DNA from: RGIG426 sp045640165
GTDB taxonomy: Bacteria; Bacillota; Clostridia; Oscillospirales; Acutalibacteraceae
DNA: 34,167 bases
NCBI GenBank assembly: GCA_045640165.1
Contig: JAZUEK010000003.1
Coordinates: 1-34,167 of the forward strand
Reading direction: 5' to 3'
In this document: positions 24,201-32,524 of the stretch, piece after piece
How positions within the stretch are numbered: position 1 is the stretch's first letter
Layout: the number at the start of each line of letters is the position of its first letter
Notes under the pieces: generated by a model
Databases searched by the model: none
The model's input: the letters and a program-made list of their open reading frames with translations, nothing else
Told to the model about the DNA's origin: nothing
Made by a program: the position numbers and the translations under genes

Positions 24201-24281
24201 CCGCAGGGCATTCGTACAGCGCCGTATACGGCGGTGCCGCCGACGGGACAAAACCAACAAAAAACGGGTGAGAATCAATGA
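21249..24281 (+). CDS. yfhO: YfhO-family polytopic membrane glycosyltransferase
   Basis: The 1010-aa protein has around a dozen or more membrane spans in its first half, the acidic loop block MLVDMHHQYAPLLAQMRDTI, NGQSLLYNFDLGMGASYLPL, and PYRFSFLYCF, all typical of the YfhO (GT-C-like) family. A large beta-rich extracytoplasmic region follows (about 530-890), then a last membrane span near 905-925, a Lys-rich stretch and a Pro/Ala/Val tail. In B. subtilis YfhO acts with CsbB and GtcA to put a sugar from undecaprenyl phosphate onto lipoteichoic acid. The CsbB-type gene follows with an ATGA overlap, supporting the same type of role. The start is ATG 21249 after AAGGAG. The acceptor polymer is unknown. 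Confidence 0.88.
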   Translation: MKNLLKDKNLPRYGGVAIFFGLVFYAIFDLCKNLDQLTTDGQKRIYPIVFAFVMAALAALWLLKQLGFLNTDNEEEAYTASYFPVFTGLLALVCMVICYSFLGVWPVGTKSVMLVDMHHQYAPLLAQMRDTILNGQSLLYNFDLGMGASYLPLIGYYCASPFNLILLLFPENLLTEAILVITLIKNALTAGFFALCLQYTYKQKSYAISAVSIMFSMMMYMIAYSWNIMWLDVIMVLPLIVMGFEQMMREKKFLLYTISLAYALFVNYYIAFMVCVFMVLYFVVYVLREKRESRDVASSFLRFGGYSVLAAALSALLLVPVALSLGTTSASDGGFAASWSSNFDFFDLLGRHLYDVTPTIRSGNLPNIYCGVFAILLLPLFATTKTIPGRRRAAYGGLLAVMAVSLCVNNMDLLWHGLHSPNDLPYRFSFLYCFVLLLIAYETLTHIEDIQPKQIVLSLVGIGAYLVLEGKFGDEAYGFTSLYLSFALIVLYALVTFMISQKKLLKDAGMILLLVIVVAEMVTGTDKTLLKLNSNEYFTNHGDYVDNDTTKALHSAVDQMESFGDSETSGFYRVEFLPRRTCADTALYDYNGITIFASSNPYENTRFMGSLGYAVNGVNSYLYKFFVPVGDSLFGIRYVAMNSEYKAPPQLKERQRVTLGSATYTIYENPDALSVGYFVDSAAKNWSYNYYNVHNSNNSLLSAMTGIQRDVYDCLQVESSGSASVSGLSGISMSEGTSTFTVPVTKAGRLYLYVDCRAAKSISVAATYGVSGDSTSNSWSVTPHEPHIIDAGTVAVGDSASVTLNAESSCGGSIYAMILNEEVYQEHMTLLSANQMNVETFKDTKVAGTLTAPRNGAVMTSIVYDKGWTVKVDGKKVATYAIANSMLSFDVSAGAHDIQMTFFPVGLLPGILLFVLGVLALVFILVVKKHPEKLERAKKKLKSLKKKKVVPVPVSETILPQEEATPVPPVSTAPVPPASAAPVAPQGIRTAPYTAVPPTGQNQQKTGENQ

Positions 24282-25201
24282 TTACCATTGTGATGCCGGT
24301 CTATAACGAAGGACCGTATATCTACGACAACGTCTGTACCGTGGACCGCTTGATGAAAGACAACGCGATTGACGCGCGCTTTCTTTTGGTGGACGACGGC
24401 TCAAAAGATAATTCGTGGGAGTCGCTGTGCCGCCTGAATGCGGATCTTCCGAACGTGGAGATTTTGCGGCTGTCCCGTAACTTCGGCAAAGAGGCGGCGC
24501 TTTGTGCCGCGCTCGAAAACGCCGAGGGCGATGCCGTCGTTGTGATGGATGCGGATTTACAGCATCCGCCGGAGTGCATTCCCGAAATGGTGCGCTTGTG
24601 GAAAGAAGAGGGCTACGACGTGGTGGAAGGGGTCAAAACCTCTCGCGGCAAAGAGTCGCTCGCCAACAAGTTGTCTGCCAAAATGTTTTATCGCGCGTTT
24701 CGCAAGACCACCGGTTTGGAACTCGGCGCCGCGTCGGATTTCAAATTGATGAACCGCGCCGCGCTCAATGCGTGGAAGCAATTCCCCGAGCGGAACACCT
24801 TTTTCCGCGGTTTGTCCGCGTGGGTGGGCTTTAAGCGGTGCCAACTGCCGTTTGAGGTTGCGCCGCGTGCCGGCGGCGAAACGAAATGGACGTTCGGCAA
24901 ACTGATTAAACTCGCGACCGATTCCATTACCGCCTATTCCAATGCGCCGCTTCACGTGATTTTGTGGCTCGGCGTGCTGATGGCGGTGGCGGCGGTGGTG
25001 CTCGCTGTTGAGACGCTTGTTCAATACTTTATGGGTGCCGCACCCGGTTTCTCGACCGTCATTTTGCTTCAACTGTTTATCGGTGCGTGCATTATGATCA
25101 GTCTCAGCATTCTCGGGCTGTACGTGGCGCGTATTTACGACGAGGTGAAAGGTCGTCCGCGCTATCTCATCTGTGACCGCAGAGAGGACGACAAGACTTG
25201 A
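24278..25201 (+). CDS. csbB: CsbB/GtrB-type polyprenyl-phosphate glycosyltransferase
   Basis: The 307-aa GT2 family enzyme has an N-terminal GT-A domain (VMPVYNEG, VDDGSKDNS at 38-46, MDADLQHPPE with the DAD metal site at 91-93) and two C-terminal membrane helices (about 227-250 and 263-288) ending in YDEVKGRPRYLI. This is the DPG-synthase/GtrB/CsbB layout. It should transfer a sugar from a nucleotide sugar to undecaprenyl phosphate on the cytoplasmic face. The gene overlaps yfhO by four bases and the next gene by four bases (TTGA). A GtcA-like flippase, the third part of the B. subtilis system, is not next to it. Confidence 0.9.
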   Translation: MITIVMPVYNEGPYIYDNVCTVDRLMKDNAIDARFLLVDDGSKDNSWESLCRLNADLPNVEILRLSRNFGKEAALCAALENAEGDAVVVMDADLQHPPECIPEMVRLWKEEGYDVVEGVKTSRGKESLANKLSAKMFYRAFRKTTGLELGAASDFKLMNRAALNAWKQFPERNTFFRGLSAWVGFKRCQLPFEVAPRAGGETKWTFGKLIKLATDSITAYSNAPLHVILWLGVLMAVAAVVLAVETLVQYFMGAAPGFSTVILLQLFIGACIMISLSILGLYVARIYDEVKGRPRYLICDRREDDKT

Positions 25202-26730
25202 ACCGCGTGCTGAGAGAGGTCGCTCTTTGGACGTGCGCCGCTTTATGCGTGACGCTGTGCGGTTGCACGGCGAGCGAGGAGACGAGCGTTCCCGACGCGA
25301 CGGCAACGGCGGCGGTGACCACGACGACGGCGAAGACGGCAACGACAACGACGGCCGCGCCGGAACGTGACGTAACGCCGGCGCTGAGTTTCGACAAAAG
25401 CGATTCGCTGTCGCCGTACGAGGCGAAAACGCGTGTCAATCGCGCGTTGTCTCCGTTGTTGTACGAAGGGCTGACCACGGTTTGTGACGATTTTTCCGCG
25501 ACGTTGTGTCTGGCGGAGAACATCGAGAAAAAAGACAAGACCCATTTGATTGTCACCTTGAAAAAGGGACTCAAATTTTCTGAAAATTCGCCGGTGAAAG
25601 CCGCGGACGTAGCGACCTCGTTCCGTTTGGCGGCCCAGTCGGCGGCTACCGCCGATTTGGTGGCGGACGTGGCGAGCGTTACCGCCAAAGACGACCGCAC
25701 GTTGAACGTTACGTTGGCGCGCGCCGTGCCGTTTTATGAGGCGGAATTAAGTTTCCCCGTTGTAAAAACGGTCAAAAACCGCACGGTGGGCACCGGTGCG
25801 TATCGCCTGAACACCAAAAAGACGGCGCTGGAGCGGAATCCCTATTCCAAAATCACCGCGCAAATCGAGACGTTTGAACTGCAAAACGTCAGCCGCCGCG
25901 AAGAGATGCAATTTGCGCTTGAAACGGGAACGGTGTGTGCGTATTTCGATGATTTGGCCACCGGAACGGTGCCGCACGCCGTCACCGACGTCACGCTGAC
26001 ACCGGTGACCGTTCCGTACCTTGTGTATCTTGGGTTTAACGCCAACCGCGCGCCGTGGTCGTCGGCGACCATTCGTGCGTCCATCGGTGATGCGGTCAGC
26101 CACGCCGACGTGGCGGCGGTGGGATTTTCTGGCTATGCCGTGCCGACAGCGACCCCGTTTTGCCCCACGTATGCCGGGGTGAAAGACGTGGCAGGCGCGA
26201 ATCTTTCGCAAAACGTCGCCAAAGCGGTGGCGGTGTGGAAGAAAAACGGCTATAACGTCACCGAAAACGGCAAAGTGAAAAACCGTTTGTCGGCGGAACT
26301 GATTTGCCGAAAGAGCAACGCGATGCACAAAGCCGCGGCCGACGAAATTGCCAAAGAACTGAAGACCGCCGGCTTGCAGGTGAGCGTTAAAGCGTTGTCA
26401 GAAGACGAGTATGTGGCGCGGCTGTCAAGCGGAAACTACGATTGGTATCTCGGCGAGGTGCGCTTGCCGAATACGCTGTCGCTGGACGCGGTGCTCTCCG
26501 GTTCGGGCGGTGCATCCTACGGGACGTCTGCCGGCGGAAGAGCGCTGTGGGCGCAATATAAAAACGGAGAACTGACCACCGCGAAATTCGTGGAGGCGTT
26601 CCAAAAAGAGGCACCGTTTTTGCCGCTGTGCTATGCGCAGGGGTTGATGCTTTCCTCCAAACGGTTGACGGGGATTTGCCCGTCCGCCGCAGGGGCGTTT
26701 TGCGGTGCGGAACACTGGCAATTTACCTGA
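25198..26730 (+). CDS. Solute-binding lipoprotein, family 5 (oligopeptide-type), orphan
   Basis: The 510-aa lipoprotein has a signal peptide with lipobox LCGC (Cys23), a Thr/Ala-rich linker (about 35-58), and a family 5 solute-binding domain: ALSPLLYEGLTT, LKKGLKFSENSPVKAADVATSF, and a later region resembling DppA/OppA proteins. Such proteins usually deliver peptides or nickel to ABC permeases, but no permease or ATPase gene lies near. The start is a TTG overlapping the csbB stop (TTGA), with a GAGAGG SD; this coupling ties it to the glycosylation genes. The ligand is unknown. Family 5 domains also serve as sensors, so transport is not certain. Confidence 0.85.
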   Translation: MNRVLREVALWTCAALCVTLCGCTASEETSVPDATATAAVTTTTAKTATTTTAAPERDVTPALSFDKSDSLSPYEAKTRVNRALSPLLYEGLTTVCDDFSATLCLAENIEKKDKTHLIVTLKKGLKFSENSPVKAADVATSFRLAAQSAATADLVADVASVTAKDDRTLNVTLARAVPFYEAELSFPVVKTVKNRTVGTGAYRLNTKKTALERNPYSKITAQIETFELQNVSRREEMQFALETGTVCAYFDDLATGTVPHAVTDVTLTPVTVPYLVYLGFNANRAPWSSATIRASIGDAVSHADVAAVGFSGYAVPTATPFCPTYAGVKDVAGANLSQNVAKAVAVWKKNGYNVTENGKVKNRLSAELICRKSNAMHKAAADEIAKELKTAGLQVSVKALSEDEYVARLSSGNYDWYLGEVRLPNTLSLDAVLSGSGGASYGTSAGGRALWAQYKNGELTTAKFVEAFQKEAPFLPLCYAQGLMLSSKRLTGICPSAAGAFCGAEHWQFT

Positions 26731-26749
26731 CAGAAAGGGGTAACGATAT

Positions 26750-27103
26750 ATGATTACTTTGGAAAACCATTTGGGAACGATCGAAATCTCGCAGGAATAC
26801 TTCTCGAATCTCATCGGGCACGCGGTTTCCTCGTGCTACGGCGTGGCGGGAATGGTGAAAACCGGTGCGAAACAAGGGATTCGCTCGCTTCTTTTCCGCC
26901 GCACTTATGCGGACGAGGGCATCCAGGTGCGCAGTGAGGGCGAGAGCTTGGTGGTTGACCTGCATATCGCGGTCATCTATGGTATGAACATCTCCGAAAT
27001 CTCCAAGAGCATCGTGAACAAGGTGCGCTATACGGTGGAGAGCGTGACCGGACTTTCCGTAAAACGCGTCAACGTGTTCGTTGACGGAATGAAGACCGAA
27101 TAA
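26750..27103 (+). CDS. Asp23/Gls24 family protein, YloU type
   Basis: The 117-aa cytoplasmic protein belongs to the Asp23/Gls24 (DUF322) family: ENHLGTIEISQEYFSNLIGH at the start, the SCYGVAGMV block, and VDLHIAVIYGMNISEISKSI followed by VNKVRYTVESVTGL. Members are linked to alkaline or envelope stress, and YloU lies next to YloV (FakA) across Firmicutes. The role remains unclear. ATG follows AGAAAGGGG. fakA begins 27 bases after the stop, preserving the pair. Confidence 0.93.
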   Translation: MITLENHLGTIEISQEYFSNLIGHAVSSCYGVAGMVKTGAKQGIRSLLFRRTYADEGIQVRSEGESLVVDLHIAVIYGMNISEISKSIVNKVRYTVESVTGLSVKRVNVFVDGMKTE

Positions 27104-27130
27104 TCGGCGTAGAATACGAGGTGACACCAC

Positions 27131-28789
27131 TTGATAAACGGTAATCTTTTTCGTGACGCGCTGATTTCCGCCGCCAACACGTTGGCGGCCGAAAAACAAG
27201 CGGTCGATGCACTGAACGTGTTTCCCGTGCCGGACGGCGATACGGGAACGAATATGTCGATGACGATTGGCAACGCCGGACGGGAATTGGCCCGTCTCGG
27301 TGACACCACCGTCACCGCCGCTGCGGATACGGCGGCTTCGGCGATGCTGCGCGGTGCGCGCGGCAACTCCGGCGTGATTTTGTCGCTGTTGTTCCGCGGA
27401 CTTTCCAAAGGTCTTAAAGGCATGGACGAAGCGGACGGCACGGCGCTTGCCGCTGCGCTCGAAATGGGCGTGGATGCGGCGTATAAAGCCGTTATGAAGC
27501 CCACAGAGGGCACGATTTTGACCGTGGCGCGCGAGTCTGCCGCCGCCGGCAAAGCCGCCGCGTTGGATAACAACGATGCGCTGTCGGTTTGGGCGATTAT
27601 CTGTGACGAGGCGGATGCTTCGCTCGCGCGTACCCCCGATTTGCTGCCTCAGCTGAAAAAAGCCGGCGTGGTGGATGCAGGCGGCCGTGGCCTTTGCATC
27701 ATTCTGCGTGCGATGAAAGACGTCTTTGAGGGCGGCGCCATCAAAGAGGGCGGCGTTGCGGTTTCTGCCGCGCCGCAAAAGGCGGTTTCTGCCGCCGGCT
27801 CGTTTGAGACGGACATCCATTTCGCGTATTGCACCGAATTCATCGTGGCGCGCGAAAACGACAACGATCCGCTGAAACTCCGCGCGTTCTTGGAGTCGGT
27901 TGGTGACTGTGTCGTGGTGGTGGATGACGACGATATTATTAAAGTCCACGTACATACGAACGATCCCGGTCGTGTGCTTCACGAAGCGATTGAATACGGC
28001 TCGTTTGAAACGGTGAAAGTGGAAAATATGCGTCTGCAACACCAAAACGCCGCGTGGGTCGGCGAGGACGGTGGCGAAGAAGTTGCGCCGCCGGCTCCTG
28101 CAGAGGTGACGGAGGAATACAGCTTTGTGGCGGTCGCCGCCGGCGAGGGTCTGCAAGCGCTGTTTTCGGATCTCGGCTGTGCGCAAGTGGTGTCCGGCGG
28201 TCAGACGATGAACCCGTCGACTGAGGATATTTTGGAAGCCATTGAGGCGACGCCCGGTAAAGTGGTGTACGTGTTCCCGAACAACAAAAACATCATTCTT
28301 GCGGCGGAGCAAGCCATTCCGCTTTCGACGCGCGAGGTGCACGTGTTGCCGACGCGCTCGGTGCCGCAGGGTATGTCGGCGATGTTGGCGTTCGACCCCA
28401 CCGCTTCGGTGGAGGAAAACTTGCTCGCCATGGGCAAGGCGGCGGACGGCGTGTCGGTTGGTCAGGTGACCTTTGCCGCGCGCGACAGCAACTATGAGGG
28501 CCGCAACATCAAAGAGGGACAAATCCTCGCGATGGACGGCGGCAAACTGGCGTTTGTGGAAAACGACCTGCCGAAAGCGCTCGGCAAACTTTCCAAATCG
28601 CTGATTCAAAAGCGGAAAGCCGCCGGTGAAGATACGGCTTTCGTCACGCTGATGTACGGCGAGGACGTAACCGAGGAAGACGCGACTGCCGCGCTCGATA
28701 TTGTCAAATCCAAAGTCGGCGATGACGTGGAAGTGACACTTCTTTCGGGTGGTCAGCCGGTGTATTACTACATTTTGTCGGTCGAATAA
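27131..28789 (+). CDS. fakA: Fatty acid kinase catalytic subunit, DAK2/YloV family
   Basis: The 552-aa protein has an N-terminal DhaL kinase domain (about 1-200) with the nucleotide/Mg site NVFPVPDGDTGTNM (Asp35, Asp37) and GARGNSGVILS, a middle domain, and a C-terminal FakA domain with VFPNNKNIILAAEQ. In S. aureus FakA phosphorylates fatty acids bound to FakB, feeding exogenous fatty acids to phospholipid synthesis. No fakB (DegV-like) gene is in the window. The start is TTG 27131 behind GAGGTG with 7-base spacing and gives the usual N terminus (MINGNLFRDALISAAN). A terminator follows. Confidence 0.93.
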   Translation: MINGNLFRDALISAANTLAAEKQAVDALNVFPVPDGDTGTNMSMTIGNAGRELARLGDTTVTAAADTAASAMLRGARGNSGVILSLLFRGLSKGLKGMDEADGTALAAALEMGVDAAYKAVMKPTEGTILTVARESAAAGKAAALDNNDALSVWAIICDEADASLARTPDLLPQLKKAGVVDAGGRGLCIILRAMKDVFEGGAIKEGGVAVSAAPQKAVSAAGSFETDIHFAYCTEFIVARENDNDPLKLRAFLESVGDCVVVVDDDDIIKVHVHTNDPGRVLHEAIEYGSFETVKVENMRLQHQNAAWVGEDGGEEVAPPAPAEVTEEYSFVAVAAGEGLQALFSDLGCAQVVSGGQTMNPSTEDILEAIEATPGKVVYVFPNNKNIILAAEQAIPLSTREVHVLPTRSVPQGMSAMLAFDPTASVEENLLAMGKAADGVSVGQVTFAARDSNYEGRNIKEGQILAMDGGKLAFVENDLPKALGKLSKSLIQKRKAAGEDTAFVTLMYGEDVTEEDATAALDIVKSKVGDDVEVTLLSGGQPVYYYILSVE

Positions 28790-28800
28790 ACCAAACTGTC

Positions 28801-28834
28801 AAAAGGGCTGCTGCGGTTGCAGCGGCCCTTTTTT
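28801..28834 (+). terminator. Intrinsic terminator between fakA and recG
   Basis: A 10-bp GC-rich stem with one G-U pair (28805-28814 with 28819-28828), a 4-base loop, preceded by AAAA and followed by six Ts. The recG SD begins 7 bases later, and no promoter is evident between, so recG probably depends on read-through. Confidence 0.85.
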
Positions 28835-28856
28835 CTTACGAAAAGGAGGGGAGCGT

Positions 28857-30914
28857 ATGGCGCTGACAATGGATTCGCCCATTCAGTACGTCAAAGGCGT
28901 GGGCGAAAAACGCGCGGCGTTGTTTCACAAACTGAATATTGCCACGGTGGGCGACCTTTTGTGCCATTATCCCCGAGAATATGAGGATTGGTCGTCTGTT
29001 TGTACTATCGAGGATGCCCCGACCGATCGGCCTTGCTGTATCCGCGCGACGGCGACGAACGCGCCGGTGGAACGGCGTATTCGGCGAGGATTGTCGCTTT
29101 TCCAGTTTGCGGCGAGCGACGGCAAAGCCGCGATGCAGGTGACGATTTTCAACAACAAATATGCCGCCGCGAAAATCAAAGCCGGCGACGAGTATCTGTT
29201 CTTCGGTAAAGTGGATACGCGGTATTTTCGGCGTGAGATGTCCTCACCGCAAATCGAGCCGGCGAGCGGCGACGTGAACGGAATGCATCCCATTTATCCG
29301 CTGACCGGAGGACTTACCTCGCGCGCCATCGAAAAGGTGGTAAAAACCGCACTGGATACGCTTGGCGATGCGGCCGGCGAGGAGTTTTTGCCTGCCTCTG
29401 TATTGGAACAGTATGCGCTTTGCGATCGGCTGACGGCGGTGCGGCTCATTCATTTTCCGCAGTCGCGTGCCGACGTGGAAAAAGCGCGCAAACGGTTGAC
29501 GTTCGACGAACTTTTGCTGTTGCAGTTGGGTCTGTCGCGGCTTCGCTTTGGCGGAAAAACGCCGACGGAGGCGGTGGTGAGCGCAGGACTTGCGAGCGAA
29601 GCGAAAACGCTCTTTCCGTTTACGCTGACCGGCGCGCAAAGCCGCGCGGTGGACGATTGTCTTTCGGATATGCAAAGCGGTTTCGCGATGACGCGCCTGC
29701 TTCAAGGCGACGTGGGCAGCGGCAAAACCGCCGTTGCCGCCGCGGTGGGGTATGCTGCGGTGAAAAGCGGATTTCAGGTGGCGATGAGGGCACCGACGGA
29801 GATTTTGGCGGAGCAACACGCCAAAACGCTTAAAAAAATGCTCGCGCCTGCCGGTGTTTCGGTGGGATTGCTTACCGCCGGGCGCACGGCGGCGGAAAAA
29901 CGCGCTGTAAAAGAAGGACTCAGCGATGGCTCGCTCTCGTTTGTGGTCGGCACGCAGGCGCTTCTTTCGGACAGTACGGTGTTTGCCAATTTGGGGCTTG
30001 TCATTACCGATGAACAGCACCGTTTCGGCGTTTCGCAACGGGCCAAGCTCGCCGCCAAGGGTGGCCATCCGCACACGCTCGTTATGTCGGCAACCCCGAT
30101 TCCGCGGTCGCTGGCACTTGTGATTTACGGTGACCTTGACATTTCGATTTTGGACGAATTGCCTGCCGGACGCACGCCCATTCGCACCTATGCGGTGGGC
30201 GGCGACAAGCGTGAGCGTGTGCTCAAGTATATCCAAAAATTTGTGGCCGAGGGGCGGCAGGCGTATATTGTCTGTCCGCTTGTGGGAGATGACGAGGACG
30301 AGGAAGCGTTTGACGAAATCTCGAAATCCGCGATCGGCACCTATGAAGAGTTGAAAGCCGGTGCGCTTTCCAACTGCCGTTTGGGACTGTTACACGGGCG
30401 GATGAAGCCTGCCGAAAAAGAGGCGGTGATGGCCGCGTTCTCGAGGGGCGAACTCGACGTGCTCGTTTCCACAACGGTTATCGAGGTCGGTGTGGACGTG
30501 CCGAACGCCGTTTTGATGGTGGTGGAAAACGCCGACCGTTTCGGCCTTGCACAGTTACACCAGTTGCGCGGCCGCGTGGGACGTGGCGAATACGCTTCCG
30601 ACTGCATTCTCATCTCGGATGCTCACGGCGAAGAGGTGAAACGCCGCCTCGGCGTGATGAAAGATACCACCGACGGCTTTAAGATTGCGGACGAGGACTT
30701 GAAACTCCGCGGTCCGGGCGACTTTTTCGGCAACCGTCAGCACGGATTGCCGCATCTGAAAATCGCGGCGCTGTCGGAAAACGTGGCGATGCTCGAACCG
30801 GTACGTGCGGCGGCGAGCGCGCTGTTGCCGCACTTAAACGAGCCGGAATTTGCACCGCTTTCGGCGCAGGTGGATCGCCTGTTTGCCGATGTTGGTGAAA
30901 ACGGTCTCAATTAA
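28857..30914 (+). CDS. recG: ATP-dependent DNA helicase RecG
   Basis: The 685-aa length matches RecG, which remodels stalled replication forks and branched DNA. An N-terminal wedge/OB domain (about 1-240, with SPIQYVKGVGEKRAALFHKL and LLCHYPREYEDWS) precedes the SF2 core: Walker A GDVGSGKT (284-291), DEQHRFGV (385-392), ATPIPRS, HGRMKPAEKE, TTVIEVGVDVPNA, QLHQLRGRVGRG, and the TRG-type C terminus with LKLRGPGDFFGNRQHGLP. ATG 28857 follows AAAAGGAGGGG; open frame upstream to 28749 reads through the terminator and is not coding. The order yloU-fakA-recG is kept from other Firmicutes. Confidence 0.97.
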   Translation: MALTMDSPIQYVKGVGEKRAALFHKLNIATVGDLLCHYPREYEDWSSVCTIEDAPTDRPCCIRATATNAPVERRIRRGLSLFQFAASDGKAAMQVTIFNNKYAAAKIKAGDEYLFFGKVDTRYFRREMSSPQIEPASGDVNGMHPIYPLTGGLTSRAIEKVVKTALDTLGDAAGEEFLPASVLEQYALCDRLTAVRLIHFPQSRADVEKARKRLTFDELLLLQLGLSRLRFGGKTPTEAVVSAGLASEAKTLFPFTLTGAQSRAVDDCLSDMQSGFAMTRLLQGDVGSGKTAVAAAVGYAAVKSGFQVAMRAPTEILAEQHAKTLKKMLAPAGVSVGLLTAGRTAAEKRAVKEGLSDGSLSFVVGTQALLSDSTVFANLGLVITDEQHRFGVSQRAKLAAKGGHPHTLVMSATPIPRSLALVIYGDLDISILDELPAGRTPIRTYAVGGDKRERVLKYIQKFVAEGRQAYIVCPLVGDDEDEEAFDEISKSAIGTYEELKAGALSNCRLGLLHGRMKPAEKEAVMAAFSRGELDVLVSTTVIEVGVDVPNAVLMVVENADRFGLAQLHQLRGRVGRGEYASDCILISDAHGEEVKRRLGVMKDTTDGFKIADEDLKLRGPGDFFGNRQHGLPHLKIAALSENVAMLEPVRAAASALLPHLNEPEFAPLSAQVDRLFADVGENGLN

Positions 30915-30945
30915 AGGAATTTTTGGTTTTTTTGCGGAAATTTTA

Positions 30946-30974
30946 TTGCAAACCGAAAAGCGGTATGGTATACT
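30946..30974 (+). promoter_or_regulatory. Promoter of the MBOAT-DHHW operon
   Basis: TTGCAA (30946-30951), 17 bases, TATACT (30969-30974) preceded by TGG. The start would be near 30981, leaving a 5' leader of about 60 bases. Confidence 0.86.
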
Positions 30975-31040
30975 GATTTTCTGCCTGCGATGGCGGATAC
31001 TAATTTGGAATAATTATTTTATAGAAAGGGGTGAAGATGC

Positions 31041-32489
31041 GTGGTTTTCTCGAGTCTGTTGTTCTTATACGCATTTTTGCCCCTTTGTCTTTTGTGCTAC
31101 GTGTTGGTGCCGGGCATTCGCGGCAAAAACACGGTGCTTTTGTTGTTCTCGTTGTTCTTCTATGCGTGGGGTGAGCCGAAATATCTGTTGCTCCTTATCG
31201 CGATGGTGGTTGCCGACTGGAAGATTGCGCAAAACATCGAAAACGGCAAGCGAACGGGCGAGAAAAAGATGTGGCTCGTTACCGCGTGTGTTGTCAATTT
31301 GGGACTTATCGGCGTTTTCAAGTATCTTAACTTCTTCGACAGCACGTTTATGGGGTTGTTCGGCGCGAAGCCGTTGCTTCCGGCGATTGCGCTCCCCATC
31401 GGCATTTCGTTCTATACGTTCCAGTTGCTCTCTTACGTCGTGGACGTGTATCGCGGCGAAGTGCCGGCGCAAAAGAACGTCTTTACGCTGCTTCTTTATG
31501 CGAGTTTGTTCCACCAGTGCATCGCCGGCCCGATTGTGCGGTATCGCGACGTATCGGAGGAACTGCTTTACCGCAAAACCAACCTGCGTGAGATTGGCGA
31601 GGGCGTGTCGCGCTTCGCGATCGGTCTCGCGAAAAAGGCGCTTCTCGCCAACGTGTGCGGCGAGCTTGCCGATTCGCTCCTTTTGTTAAAGAGCGGCACG
31701 CTTTCTGTCGCCGCGATTGAGGCGAGCGACGGCGCGGCGCTGTGGATGAGTATGATTTGCTACACCTTGCAGATTTATCTCGACTTCTCCGCCTATTCGG
31801 ATATGGCCATCGGTATGGGCCGTATGATCGGACTGCACTACAAAGAAAACTTCAATTATCCTTACATCGCGCGTACGGTGAAAGATTTCTGGCGGCGGTG
31901 GCATATTTCGCTGTCGTCCTTCTTCCGCGATTACGTCTATATTCCGCTCGGCGGCAGCCGCGGCGGCACGGCGCGCACGATTTTCAATTTGTTTATCGTG
32001 TGGATGCTGACCGGTTTTTGGCACGGTGCGTCGTGGAACTTCGTGCTGTGGGGACTCTACTATTTCGTGTTTTTAACGATGGAACGGTTGTTCCTCGGCA
32101 AAGTGTTCGACAAAATTCCGCACTTTATCGGACGAATTTACACCTTGCTTGTGGTGATGTTCGGTTGGGTGCTGTTCCGCTTTAAGGATTTCTCGCTGGT
32201 CACGGCGATGTTCCGCGGACTGTTCGGCGTGCCGGGCAACTACTGGATTACGGCCGAGACCAAAGCGGCACTCGGCGGCTATTTCCTGTTCTTCGTGTTC
32301 GCAATTGTGGCGACCACGCCGCTGGTTTCTTTTATCGGCAAAGAGATGAAGAAACAAGGCGAGACTTCCAAAGGTGCCGCGATCGTGTATGGGGTGATTC
32401 AGTCCGTCGCTCCGGTGTTTTTGCTCGTTTTCTCGACGGCGGCGCTGGTGGGCGACAGCTACAACCCGTTCCTGTATTTCCAATTCTGA
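31041..32489 (+). CDS. MBOAT-family O-acyltransferase (AlgI/PatA/DltB-like)
   Basis: The 482-aa protein has about ten or more membrane spans and the MBOAT signatures GISFYTFQLLSYVVDVYRG, FHQCIAGPIVRY, YLDFSAYSDMAIGMGRMIG, KDFWRRWHISLSSFFRDYVY, IPLGGSRGG, and LTGFWHGASWNFVLWG with catalytic His328. It would pass acyl groups, usually acetyl, across the membrane to a partner that modifies an extracellular polymer. The SRGG and RRWHIS blocks are closest to AlgI-type proteins. The start is GTG 31041, 7 bases after AAAGGGGTGA; an ATG at 31037 is out of frame. The partner DHHW gene follows after 35 bases. Confidence 0.94.
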   Translation: MVFSSLLFLYAFLPLCLLCYVLVPGIRGKNTVLLLFSLFFYAWGEPKYLLLLIAMVVADWKIAQNIENGKRTGEKKMWLVTACVVNLGLIGVFKYLNFFDSTFMGLFGAKPLLPAIALPIGISFYTFQLLSYVVDVYRGEVPAQKNVFTLLLYASLFHQCIAGPIVRYRDVSEELLYRKTNLREIGEGVSRFAIGLAKKALLANVCGELADSLLLLKSGTLSVAAIEASDGAALWMSMICYTLQIYLDFSAYSDMAIGMGRMIGLHYKENFNYPYIARTVKDFWRRWHISLSSFFRDYVYIPLGGSRGGTARTIFNLFIVWMLTGFWHGASWNFVLWGLYYFVFLTMERLFLGKVFDKIPHFIGRIYTLLVVMFGWVLFRFKDFSLVTAMFRGLFGVPGNYWITAETKAALGGYFLFFVFAIVATTPLVSFIGKEMKKQGETSKGAAIVYGVIQSVAPVFLLVFSTAALVGDSYNPFLYFQF

Positions 32490-32524
32490 GTTGATTTTTC
32501 ATTTTCGATAAGGAGGTGAGACCG

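Noticed and set aside
28801..28834. Riboswitch between fakA and recG
   Set aside because: The only structure is one simple hairpin with a T tail, fully explained as an intrinsic terminator.
28749..28856. Upstream extension of recG
   Set aside because: It reads through the end of fakA and a terminator; RecG homology and a strong SD mark ATG 28857.
30850..31689. A 279-codon plus-strand frame overlapping the recG end and the MBOAT gene
   Set aside because: It runs through the recG end, the promoter and the MBOAT gene in another frame; the product is Cys/Arg/Ser-rich with no motif, and MBOAT motifs are clear in the other frame.
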